Assembly (NCBI GenBank): GCA_900770845.1
Contig: CAAGLS010000110.1
Coordinates: 1-18,759 of the forward strand
From: an uncultured Prevotella sp.
GTDB lineage: Bacteria > Bacteroidota > Bacteroidia > Bacteroidales > Bacteroidaceae
DNA length: 18,759 nucleotides
Reading direction: 5' to 3'
Numbering within the stretch: the stretch's first letter is position 1; every line of letters begins with the position of its first letter. The notes beneath the pieces were generated by a model. That model worked only from the letters and a program-made list of their open reading frames with translations. It did not search any database and was not told the DNA's origin. The position numbers and the translations under genes were made by a program. Positions 7,872 through 13,983 of the stretch are shown here, one piece after another.

Positions 7872-7919
7872 TGTACTTTTCACAGAAAAAATAAAAATTC
7901 AAAAAGTACACAATTGTGT
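7872..7919. promoter_or_regulatory. Inverted repeats just upstream of susC -33 element, candidate regulator site
   Basis: Perfect 9-base arms TGTACTTTT (7872-7880) and AAAAGTACA (7902-7910) flank a 21-base A-rich spacer. The perfect 12-base palindrome ACACAATTGTGT (7908-7919) overlaps the outer arm. The nearest arm lies 8 bases upstream of the -33 TTTG, where an activator would be expected to bind. No regulator gene is present nearby, so which protein binds is unknown. Confidence 0.5.
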
Positions 7920-8080
7920 TGGAGTGCGTGCTGAATGAGGGAAAAGGCGCGTGAAAGTTGTTGGTTTGTAAGGGATTCGCCTAAATTTCTAACGTGTTGG
8001 AAAAGACTTTTCAGGCGGTTTGTTGGCCTTGCGGGCCGAGGGCGGGAGACGAGCAAGAAGAGCTAAAGACCCACCCCTAA

Positions 8081-8102
8081 CCCCTCCCTCCGAAGGGAGG
8101 GG
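8081..8102. repeat. CCCCTCCCT hairpin repeat
   Basis: A perfect 9-base inverted repeat, CCCCTCCCT (8081-8089) and AGGGAGGGG (8094-8102), with a 4-base loop. Preceded by ACCCACCCCTAA, it resembles, from memory, a repeat found many times between genes in Bacteroidetes genomes. No T-run follows on either strand, so it is not a standard terminator. Confidence 0.6.
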
Positions 8103-8136
8103 AATAATCAGCCAAGAAGGGAGGACGCAGGCTTCC

Positions 8137-8190
8137 GAAGACCCTCACCCTAACAAAGACCCACACCGTAACAAAGACCCACCTGGGGTT
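8137..8190. repeat. Three tandem 18-base units
   Basis: Units begin at 8137, 8155 and 8173 and follow the pattern RAAGACCCWCACCSTAAC, with the third diverging after ACCCACC. A related piece, AAAGACCCACCCCTAAC, occurs at 8065-8081 before the hairpin. It looks like local amplification of a dispersed repeat. No function is apparent. Confidence 0.65.
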
Positions 8191-8303
8191 CTTCAAGAGA
8201 CGGCCTTCCTCTAACCCCGGGCATGCATAGTGCAGCCGGGGGTGTGGCCTCTGCGGTGGATGGAACGCTGTGCCTCGAAGACGCACGGTAGCGCGAAGCG
8301 CGC
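8191..8303 (-). repeat. Dispersed GC-rich palindromic repeat, copy 2
   Basis: Read on the minus strand it repeats the three blocks of 1859-1962: GCGCGCTTCGCGC and GTCTTCGAGGC at 8303-8270, the central inverted repeat (arms 8214-8222 and 8235-8243, 8 of 9 pairs) and TTAGAGGAAGGCCGTCTCTT at its left end. It lies opposite in orientation to copy 1. Confidence 0.65.
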
Positions 8304-8450
8304 ATTTCCGCTTATTGCGTTAGGAGATGGAGGACTATGGTCTATGAGTAGCGCCAATGTCGTATTGCAGGAAATGTCTGTGGCAGACCACAATTATTTC
8401 TTGTAAAGGCGATTGGAAGACTGGCAAGGAATGGTGTGGTGGCGGAGCCG

Positions 8451-9626
8451 TCAATAATTCAATCCGAAAGTCCACAGGGGAACAACAATTCCATGTCCTG
8501 TTTCGATGTCGTCCTTAACGATACGGCCATTGTCCACGGTCTCGATTTGCTTCTTGCCTTTTTTCTTGCCCCCTATTTCAAAGGTGTAGGGTGCAATGAA
8601 GAAATCGGAGACCCGCGAGCTTCTTAAACTGTTGCGAAGACGCATTTGGTTGAAGAAGAATGTCTCCCTTATATTTCCTATGTTGGGGTTGCCGTCGGAA
8701 AGAACCGTCATTAGGTTCGGGTTGTCTACATATACCTTTTCTATCTTGCCGAGCTGGCGCATGCCGGATGTGTCATCACGCAGAAGCCCCAACAGTCCGG
8801 CCTTTTCCAAATAGGTCAGATAGTCCGTCACATTGTTCTTGCTTACGCCAACCTCTTTGGAAAGGTTGTCCAAGTTGGGCTTGTAGGGAGCCAGTCCTGC
8901 CACGACACCAAGCATCTGCTTGAGCTTTCTGGCAGTAGTCGGCTTTAGGTCGGCATATTGCGCGATGTCCGATTCAATGGTCTGCTGCACCATCTGGTTT
9001 ACTCTCAATGCAAAGCCAGGCTCATCACTGAACGGGTAATAGCCCTTTGCGAGATATTCGCGGAAAAAAGGCAGTGGATGTGGCAAATCAGGGATGCCCA
9101 CACGGTTGTTGACGATGTCGCCCAAAGAATAGACAGGCACTGAAATCTCGTGGCGTATAAGCAGGTATTCCCTAAAAGACAATCCCTGCATATTGTATAA
9201 GAGGGTGCGGCGGCTCAAATCCGCGAGGCCACCGTATATATCCAAGATGGATGAACCCGTGTAGACGACATGCAGCTCTGGATGGACATCATATGCCTGT
9301 TTCAACTCCTGACTCCAGTTCTTGTACTTGTGAATCTCATCGATAAACAGATGCGTCCCTCCATCCTTGACAAACTCATCAGCCAAATATATGAGCGTGT
9401 GGGTGTTGAAATAGACATAGTCTGCCGAGACATACAGCATCTTGCTGTGGTCCGGCTGGCTCTTGATGTGCTGGCGTAGCATTGTGGATTTTCCCACACC
9501 GCGGGGGCCGACTATTCCAACAAGCCTTGCATTCCAGTCTATTTCCTTATAAAGATAACGGAAATGTTTCTCCGTTGTCTGACGGAGCATTTCCGTCATA
9601 TACTGATAAAGAATTGTGTCAACCAT
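8451..9626 (-). CDS. AAA_14 / DUF4143 ATP-binding protein
   Basis: The 391-residue protein has an N-terminal P-loop ATPase (AAA_14) and a C-terminal DUF4143 region. Walker A is GPRGVGKST at residues 40-48, Walker B is LFIDEIH at 93-99, and a sensor-like VVYTGSS lies at 120-126. The segment RRTLLYNMQGLSFREYL is typical of the family. A winged-helix-like part (about 240-290, LSKEVGVSKNNVTDYLTYLEKAGLL) leads to the C-terminal ETFFFNQM and FEIGGKKKGKKQI, seen in Bacteroidetes members. Such proteins occur in many scattered copies in this phylum; their cellular role is not settled. The gene is visibly more AT-rich than its neighbours and stands alone on this strand, suggesting horizontal gain. The start is the first ATG; codons 10 and 13 are alternatives. 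Confidence 0.9.
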   Translation of the reverse strand: MVDTILYQYMTEMLRQTTEKHFRYLYKEIDWNARLVGIVGPRGVGKSTMLRQHIKSQPDHSKMLYVSADYVYFNTHTLIYLADEFVKDGGTHLFIDEIHKYKNWSQELKQAYDVHPELHVVYTGSSILDIYGGLADLSRRTLLYNMQGLSFREYLLIRHEISVPVYSLGDIVNNRVGIPDLPHPLPFFREYLAKGYYPFSDEPGFALRVNQMVQQTIESDIAQYADLKPTTARKLKQMLGVVAGLAPYKPNLDNLSKEVGVSKNNVTDYLTYLEKAGLLGLLRDDTSGMRQLGKIEKVYVDNPNLMTVLSDGNPNIGNIRETFFFNQMRLRNSLRSSRVSDFFIAPYTFEIGGKKKGKKQIETVDNGRIVKDDIETGHGIVVPLWTFGLNY

Positions 9627-9650
9627 AGAACAAATGAATAAATTCTGCTA

Positions 9651-9658
9651 CAAAGATA
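9651..9658 (-). promoter_or_regulatory. Candidate -7 element of ATPase gene
   Basis: TATCTTTG on the minus strand (9658-9651) matches TAnnTTTG and lies about 25 bases before the ATPase ATG. I see no exact TTTG at the -33 distance. The nested palindrome lies about 40 bases further upstream. Confidence 0.55.
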
Positions 9659-9698
9659 GCAAAAATCCCTCTAACAAGTAAGCTTTTGGTGAGAAATG

Positions 9699-9746
9699 TC
9701 CCTCTATGAGGGACGAAAGTGCCGCTTTTCGTCCCTCATAGAGGGA
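9699..9746. promoter_or_regulatory. Nested palindrome upstream of ATPase gene
   Basis: Perfect 20-base arms at 9699-9718 and 9727-9746 enclose 8 bases. Each arm itself contains a palindrome, TCCCTCTATGAGGGA (9699-9713) and TCCCTCATAGAGGGA (9732-9746). A partial extra copy, TCCCTCTA, sits at 9666-9673 beside the ATPase promoter. It could be a double operator, an RNA hairpin or a recombination site; I cannot tell which. No T-run suited to a terminator directly follows on the minus strand; on the plus strand AATTTTT does follow. Confidence 0.7.
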
Positions 9747-9818
9747 ATTTTTCCGCTTGGGGATTATGGCAAGGCCCCATTCCATTCCTGTTTTCGCCGT
9801 ATGTGCTTTTCGGTCTGG

Positions 9819-9879
9819 CGGTTGAATTTAGAGTTCCATGCAGACAAAAACCAGTAAAACCCTTGCATTACAGCAAGAA
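9819..9879 (+). repeat. Dispersed 61-base repeat, copy B
   Basis: It matches 1737-1797 at about 51 of 61 positions in the same orientation. It ends 17 bases before the candidate -33 position of the lipoprotein promoter, so it could affect that promoter, although copy A has no such placement. Confidence 0.7.
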
Positions 9880-9895
9880 CATTTTCCAAGAAATT

Positions 9896-9927
9896 TTTTT
9901 CTCTCTAAACAATTAGTGTTATCTTTG
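9896..9927 (+). promoter_or_regulatory. Promoter of DUF4369 lipoprotein gene
   Basis: TATCTTTG (9920-9927) matches TAnnTTTG. At the expected distance upstream (9896-9899) there is TTTT rather than TTTG. Transcription would start near 9934, about 45 bases before the ATG. Confidence 0.6.
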
Positions 9928-9977
9928 CAATCAGAATCAAAAACAACTGTCAGTACTGATAACGGTATATATAGAAT

Positions 9978-11168
9978 ATGAAGATTAGACATTCAGCCCT
10001 CGCAGCCCTCGCGCTGTTGGCCATTCTCGCCCTGGCCTCGTGCAGCCAGAAAAAGTTCAAGGTGAGCGGCACCATCACCGACGCCAAGGACTCGCTGCTC
10101 TATTTGGAACATTTGAGCCTCGACGGTCCAGTGGTCGTGGACTCGGTGAAGTTGGGCAGCGACGGAGCCTTCTCGTTTGAGGAGAACGCCCTCGACACCG
10201 TGACCCCCGACTTCTACCGCCTGCGCATCGCCGGCCAAATCGTGAACATCGCCATCGACTCCACGGAGCAGGTGAGCGTGAAGGCCGCCTATCCCACCAT
10301 GTCGGCCCACTATGAGGTGGCGGGCAGTGAGGAGTGCAAGCGAATACGCCAGTTGGCCTACATGCAGATTGCGCTGCAAAACCAGATCAACGCCGCCGTG
10401 GCCAACCCCTCGTTGGGCGTGGACCAAGTGAAGGAGGTGGTGGCTGGCTACCTGCAGGCCTACAAGCAGCAGGTGAAGATGAACTTCATCTTCAAGGCCC
10501 CGATGCTGGCGTCGAGCTATTTCGCGCTGTTTCAGACCTATGTGCTTGGCAGCCAGCAGAGGCTCATCTTCGACCCGTCGGCCTCCAAGGACGACGTGCA
10601 GGTGTATGCCGCCGTGGCCACAAGCTGGGACGCCTATTATCCCGGCTCTGAGCGCGGGCTCAACCTCCACAACATCGCCCTTGAGGGCATGAAGAACCAG
10701 CGGATATTGAAGGCGGAGCAGCAGAACGCCGAGATCGACGCCTCGAAGGTGAGCGTGACCAACCTGATCGACATATCGCTGCTCGACAACAAGGGCGTGA
10801 AGCGCAGCCTCTCCTCGCTGAAGGGCAAGGTGGTGCTGCTCGACTTCCACGTCTTCGCCTCCGAGGGGTCGCCCAAGCGCATCATGTGGCTGCGCGACCT
10901 ATATAATAAGTATCACGCGCGAGGATTCGAAATCTATCAGGTGAGCTACGACGACAACGAACACTTCTGGAAGACCCAGACCGCCGCGCTGCCATGGATC
11001 AGCGTGCTGCGGGGAGAGGACGACAGCAGTGCCGACACCTACGTCAACGCAGCTGGCAAGCAGATACCCTGCATGTTCCTCCTCGACCGCGAGAGCAATG
11101 TCGTGAAGGGCGCGCAGGACCTCACCAGTCCCGCCGCCGTGGAGGCGGCCATCAAGGCGGCCCTGTGA
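9978..11168 (+). CDS. DUF4369 / thioredoxin-fold lipoprotein lacking catalytic cysteines
   Basis: The 396-residue protein has a lipoprotein signal with lipobox LASC ending at Cys22, so it is anchored in a membrane facing the periplasm or cell surface. Residues about 27-115 (FKVSGTITDAKDSLLYLEHL) fit DUF4369, a beta-rich domain usually found before thioredoxin-like domains in Bacteroidetes. Residues about 260-396 form a TlpA/AhpC-like thioredoxin fold: LKGKVVLLDF, LYNKYHARGFEIYQVSYDDN, then the cis-proline region IPCMFLLD (Pro364). Where WCxxC is expected, the sequence reads ASEGS (294-298), so both redox cysteines are serines. It is therefore unlikely to be a standard disulfide reductase; a binding or scaffold role is an inference. 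A zinc-ribbon NUDIX gene follows after 74 bases. Confidence 0.88.
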   Translation: MKIRHSALAALALLAILALASCSQKKFKVSGTITDAKDSLLYLEHLSLDGPVVVDSVKLGSDGAFSFEENALDTVTPDFYRLRIAGQIVNIAIDSTEQVSVKAAYPTMSAHYEVAGSEECKRIRQLAYMQIALQNQINAAVANPSLGVDQVKEVVAGYLQAYKQQVKMNFIFKAPMLASSYFALFQTYVLGSQQRLIFDPSASKDDVQVYAAVATSWDAYYPGSERGLNLHNIALEGMKNQRILKAEQQNAEIDASKVSVTNLIDISLLDNKGVKRSLSSLKGKVVLLDFHVFASEGSPKRIMWLRDLYNKYHARGFEIYQVSYDDNEHFWKTQTAALPWISVLRGEDDSSADTYVNAAGKQIPCMFLLDRESNVVKGAQDLTSPAAVEAAIKAAL

Positions 11169-11211
11169 TTTCAATGCATAAGGCATGACGGGCTGCTCGG
11201 TTCCAATAAAT

Positions 11212-11239
11212 ATGAACTGTGAATTATGAATTGTGAATA
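11212..11239. repeat. Two tandem 14-base AT-rich units
   Basis: ATGAACTGTGAATT (11212-11225) and ATGAATTGTGAATA (11226-11239) match at 12 of 14 positions and end 3 bases before the NUDIX start codon, taking the place where a ribosome-binding site would be. Frames opened by their ATGs stop almost at once. Confidence 0.6.
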
Positions 11240-11242
11240 GCC

Positions 11243-11785
11243 ATGTTGCATCCATTAGAGAAATTCGCCTACTGCCCCGTGTGTGGCAGCAAACATTTTG
11301 AAGAGCAGGACTTCAAGAGCAAGAAGTGCGGCAACTGCGGTTTCGAATACTTCCTCAATCCGTCGTCGGCCACGGCGGCGTTCATCATCAACGACAAGGA
11401 TGAGATCCTCGTGCTGACGCGCAAGAAAGAGCCCGCCAAAGGCACGCTCGACCTGCCCGGCGGCTTCTGCGACATTGGCGAGACCTTGGAGCAGGGCCTG
11501 GTGCGCGAGGTGGAAGAGGAGACCGGGCTGGAGGTGGACAAGGCGGAGTACCTGTTCAGCTTCCCCAACAAGTATCGCTACTCCGGCCTCGACGTGCCCA
11601 CGTTGGACACCTTCTTCCTCTGTCACGTGGGCAACTTCGGCCCGCTCCACGCCATGGACGACGCCGCCAAGGCCCAATGGGTGGCCCTGGACGACATCCA
11701 TACCGAACTCTTCGGCCTGCGCTCCATCCGCCAGGCCCTGTTCGCGTTTGTGGAGTGGAGGCGTAAGCAAGGCCATCCGAAGTGA
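11243..11785 (+). CDS. NUDIX hydrolase with N-terminal zinc ribbon
   Basis: The 180-residue protein combines a four-cysteine zinc ribbon (CPVC at 11-14 and CGNC at 29-32) with a NUDIX domain. The NUDIX box is complete at residues 74-96: Gly74, Glu80, then RE at 88-89, EE at 92-93 and GL at 95-96. The layout resembles the zinc-ribbon and catalytic half of NudC-type NADH pyrophosphatases, but the N-terminal NudC domain is absent and the protein is shorter, so it is better called a NUDIX hydrolase of unknown substrate. The start is supported by the ribbon beginning at residue 11 and by the lack of an earlier in-frame start. It may be co-transcribed with the preceding lipoprotein gene. No terminator is evident after it. 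Confidence 0.9.
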   Translation: MLHPLEKFAYCPVCGSKHFEEQDFKSKKCGNCGFEYFLNPSSATAAFIINDKDEILVLTRKKEPAKGTLDLPGGFCDIGETLEQGLVREVEEETGLEVDKAEYLFSFPNKYRYSGLDVPTLDTFFLCHVGNFGPLHAMDDAAKAQWVALDDIHTELFGLRSIRQALFAFVEWRRKQGHPK

Positions 11786-11840
11786 CATAGGCTGTCTGAG
11801 CAAGTTCTTGAAAGCACATTTGTTGATGCAATAACCAATC

Positions 11841-11870
11841 CACGAATCTACACGAACCGCCACGAATGCG
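11841..11870. repeat. Three tandem CACGAA units, 10-base period
   Basis: CACGAATCTA, CACGAACCGC and CACGAATGCG follow one another directly, sharing CACGAA at exact 10-base spacing. From memory, runs of CACGAA(T/C) units are frequent between genes in Bacteroidetes. A reverse-complement piece (TTCGTGG, 11899-11905) lies downstream. Confidence 0.6.
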
Positions 11871-11990
11871 GATTGTGACGGGTGGGGAGATGGCTTGGTT
11901 CGTGGAAGAATAATAATGCTACGTCGTATTGGACACCCTCATGGGGAATTTGTTTTTTTTCTGTTACAAATGAAGAAAACGGCAAGAAAA

Positions 11991-12022
11991 CTTGCAAATA
12001 CGGAAAAAAAACAGTAACTTTG
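11991..12022 (+). promoter_or_regulatory. Promoter of rimP-nusA-infB operon
   Basis: TAACTTTG (12015-12022) matches TAnnTTTG exactly. Twenty bases upstream lies CTTG (11991-11994), a three-of-four match to TTTG. The start would be near 12029, leaving a leader of about 80 bases before rimP. Confidence 0.72.
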
Positions 12023-12035
12023 CAGTGTTCAGTGG

Positions 12036-12064
12036 AATGAGGGGCTCCCCGAGAGCTCCTCATT
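12036..12064 (+). terminator. Terminator-like hairpin in rimP-nusA-infB leader
   Basis: AATGAGGGGCTC (12036-12047) pairs with GAGCTCCTCATT-like sequence (12053-12064) as a 12-base stem with one G-U pair and a 5-base loop. A T-rich tail (TTATTTTATTTT) follows. It lies directly downstream of the predicted promoter and upstream of rimP. It may be an attenuator of this operon, or the terminator of transcription arriving from the upstream NUDIX gene. Confidence 0.65.
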
Positions 12065-12107
12065 TTATTTTAAATAAGCTATTTATCTATAGAGTAAAAC
12101 GCTTCGT

Positions 12108-12575
12108 ATGATTGACAAAAACGTCGTAAAGAGTTTAGCAGAAGAGTGGTTGAAAGACAAGGAGTATTTCCTTGTCGACGTAGAGGTTACTCCCGACGAC
12201 CGCATCGTCGTGGAGATTGACCATGCCGACGGCGTGTGGATAGAGGATTGCGCCGAACTGAGCCGCTACATAGAGAGCCGCCTCAACCGCGATGAGGAGG
12301 ACTATGAGCTGGAAGTGGGCTCGGCCGGCTTGGGGCAGCCCTTCAAGGTGGCCCAGCAGTATGTGAACTGCATTGGAAAGGAAGTGGAGGTGCTCACGGC
12401 CGACGGCAAGAAGGTGCGTGGCATCCTGAAGAGCGTCGACGGGCCGAAGTTCGTCGTCAGCGTGAAGGAGAAGGTCAAGGTGGAAGGCAAGAAGCGCCCG
12501 CAGATGATGGACGTGGACCACGAGTTTGACATGAATGAAGTGAAATATACAAAATATCAAATAAGTTTCAAATAA
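12108..12575 (+). CDS. rimP: Ribosome maturation factor RimP
   Basis: RimP assists maturation of the 30S ribosomal subunit in the cytoplasm. The 155-residue protein shows the RimP layout: an N-terminal alpha/beta domain (FLVDVEVTPDDRIVVEIDHADGV near residues 21-43, CAELSRYIESRL at 48-59, YELEVGSAGLGQPF at about 66-79, matching the family's ELEVSSPGL-type loop) and a C-terminal SH3-like barrel (IGKEVEVLTADGKKVRGILKS and after). The length is typical. It is the first gene of the conserved rimP-nusA-infB order, with nusA starting 3 bases after its stop codon, which supports both identity and co-transcription. Confidence 0.95.
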   Translation: MIDKNVVKSLAEEWLKDKEYFLVDVEVTPDDRIVVEIDHADGVWIEDCAELSRYIESRLNRDEEDYELEVGSAGLGQPFKVAQQYVNCIGKEVEVLTADGKKVRGILKSVDGPKFVVSVKEKVKVEGKKRPQMMDVDHEFDMNEVKYTKYQISFK

Positions 12576-12578
12576 GCT

Positions 12579-13850
12579 ATGGCTGCAAAAAAAGTGGAAG
12601 AGTCGATGAGCATGCTCGACTCCTTCAAGGAATTCAACAAAGAGAAGAAGATCGACCCGGCTACCCTGACGAGTGTCTTAGAGGAGAGCTTCCGCAACGT
12701 GCTTGCGAAGATCTATGGCTCAGACGACCATTTCACCGTGATTGTGAATCCCGACAAGGGCGACTGTGAGATATACCGCAACCGCACTGTGGTGGAAGAC
12801 GGCAAGGTGGAGGACGACAATACGCAGATATGCCTCTCCGACGCCCGCAAGATAGAGTCGGACTACGAGGTGGGCGAGGAGGTGACCGAGCCCGTGAGGT
12901 TTGCCGACTTTGGCCGCCGTGCCATCCTCAACCTGCGCCAGACCCTGGCCTCGAAAATCCTGGAGCTGGAACACGACAAGCTCTATAGCCAGTATAAGGA
13001 CCGAGTGGGCGAGATTGTCTCTGGCGAGGTCTATCAAGTGTGGAAGCGCGAGATTCTCGTGGTCGACGACAAGAACAACGAGCTGACCCTGCCCAAGAGT
13101 GAGCAGATACCCACCGACAACTACCATAAGGGCGACGCCATCCGTGCCGTGGTGGAGCGCGTGACCAACGACAACAACAATCCCAAGATCATCATCTCGC
13201 GCACCAGCCCCGCCTTCCTCAAGGCGCTCTTGGAGCAAGAGGTGCCCGAGATAGCCGACGGCCAGATTGCCATCCGCAAGGTGGTGCGCATCCCGGGCGA
13301 GAGGGCCAAGGTGGCCGTGGAGAGCTTCAACGACCGCATCGACCCCGTGGGAGCCTGCGTGGGCGTGAGAGGCAGCCGCGTGCATGGCATCGTGCATGAG
13401 CTCAACAACGAGAGCATCGACGTGGTGACATGGACCACCAACCCCGTGCTTTACATCCAGCGCGCACTCAATCCCGCCAAGGTGAGCTACATCAACATCG
13501 ACGAGGCCAACAAGAAGGCCGACGCCTATCTCAAGCCCGAGGAGGTGAGCCTGGCCATCGGACGGCGGGGCGCCAACATCAAGTTGGCCAGTATGCTGAC
13601 AGAGTACACCATTGACGTCTACCGCGACGTGCCCAACGACGACAGCCAGAACGACGAGGACGTCTATCTCGACGAGTTCCGCGACGTCATCGACGGTTGG
13701 GTCATCGACGCCATCAAGGGCATTGGCCTCGACACCGCCAAACAGGTGCTCGATGCGCCGCGCGAGATGCTCGTGGAGAAGGCCGACCTGGAAGAGGAGA
13801 CGGTGGACTACGTGCTGAAGGTGCTCCGACAGGAGTTTGAGAAGGGATAG
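12579..13850 (+). CDS. nusA: Transcription termination/antitermination factor NusA
   Basis: NusA binds RNA polymerase and nascent RNA and modulates pausing and termination. The 423-residue protein has the N-terminal polymerase-binding domain (1 to about 135, SVLEESFRNVLAKIYG), an S1 domain (about 138-200), KH1 with GVRG at 262-265 (ACVGVRGSRVHGIVHELNNE) and KH2 with GRRG at 328-331 (LAIGRRGANIKLASMLTEY). A C-terminal stretch follows (DGWVIDAIKGIGLDTAKQVL), like one helix-hairpin-helix unit. The two acidic repeats of E. coli NusA are absent, as is normal outside proteobacteria. The first ATG (12579) is 3 bases past rimP; Met9 and Met11 are alternatives. infB follows after a 133-base gap without a clear terminator or promoter. 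Confidence 0.96.
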   Translation: MAAKKVEESMSMLDSFKEFNKEKKIDPATLTSVLEESFRNVLAKIYGSDDHFTVIVNPDKGDCEIYRNRTVVEDGKVEDDNTQICLSDARKIESDYEVGEEVTEPVRFADFGRRAILNLRQTLASKILELEHDKLYSQYKDRVGEIVSGEVYQVWKREILVVDDKNNELTLPKSEQIPTDNYHKGDAIRAVVERVTNDNNNPKIIISRTSPAFLKALLEQEVPEIADGQIAIRKVVRIPGERAKVAVESFNDRIDPVGACVGVRGSRVHGIVHELNNESIDVVTWTTNPVLYIQRALNPAKVSYINIDEANKKADAYLKPEEVSLAIGRRGANIKLASMLTEYTIDVYRDVPNDDSQNDEDVYLDEFRDVIDGWVIDAIKGIGLDTAKQVLDAPREMLVEKADLEEETVDYVLKVLRQEFEKG

Positions 13851-13983
13851 CCCCGGCGTTCCTGTGGCCTCCAAGGGGCGATGGACGACCCGAGCTTGCG
13901 GGGTGCCCATATATATAATAGGAATGGCGCAGGCCTTGCCTAAGAACAAAGAAACAACGACAAACGAGAAAAAACATTATTAG

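Larger units (their letters stand above)
7778..8450. other. Non-coding gap between susC and ATPase genes
   Basis: This gap of about 670 bases holds the susC promoter and its palindromes at the left, then a run of repeats (8081-8102, 8137-8190, 8191-8303). From about 7920 to 8060 and 8304 to 8450 I see nothing definite apart from a small TGTGG/CCACA hairpin near 8384-8396, downstream of the ATPase gene. The short ORFs here consist of repeat sequence and are not credible genes. Confidence 0.7.
9627..9977. other. Divergent intergenic region between ATPase and lipoprotein genes
   Basis: This gap of about 350 bases holds promoter elements for both divergent genes (9651-9658 and 9896-9927), a nested palindrome (9699-9746) and copy B of the 61-base repeat (9819-9879). 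From 9750 to 9818 nothing is recognised. A 65-codon frame across the palindrome and repeat is not a credible gene. Confidence 0.75.
11786..12107. other. Non-coding gap before rimP
   Basis: This gap of about 320 bases holds a 3 x 10-base repeat (11841-11870), the promoter of the rimP-nusA-infB operon (11991-12022) and a strong leader hairpin (12036-12064). TTCGTGG at 11899-11905 could pair with the CACGAA units upstream. Nothing is recognised between about 11906 and 11990. Confidence 0.7.

Noticed and set aside
8020..8214. Small gene of 64 codons
   Set aside because: Its sequence is made of the CCCCTCCCT hairpin and tandem 18-base units, with no promoter or protein character.
9719..9916. Small gene of 65 codons before the lipoprotein
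   Set aside because: It starts inside the nested palindrome, runs through the 61-base repeat and ends within the lipoprotein promoter region.
12720..13949. Minus-strand frame of 409 codons opposite nusA
   Set aside because: Antisense shadow of nusA with skewed composition (H, V, L, G) and no recognisable motif.
13851..13983. Internal promoter or terminator between nusA and infB
   Set aside because: No TAnnTTTG element and no strong hairpin with T-run; the ATATATATAATA stretch alone is not enough.
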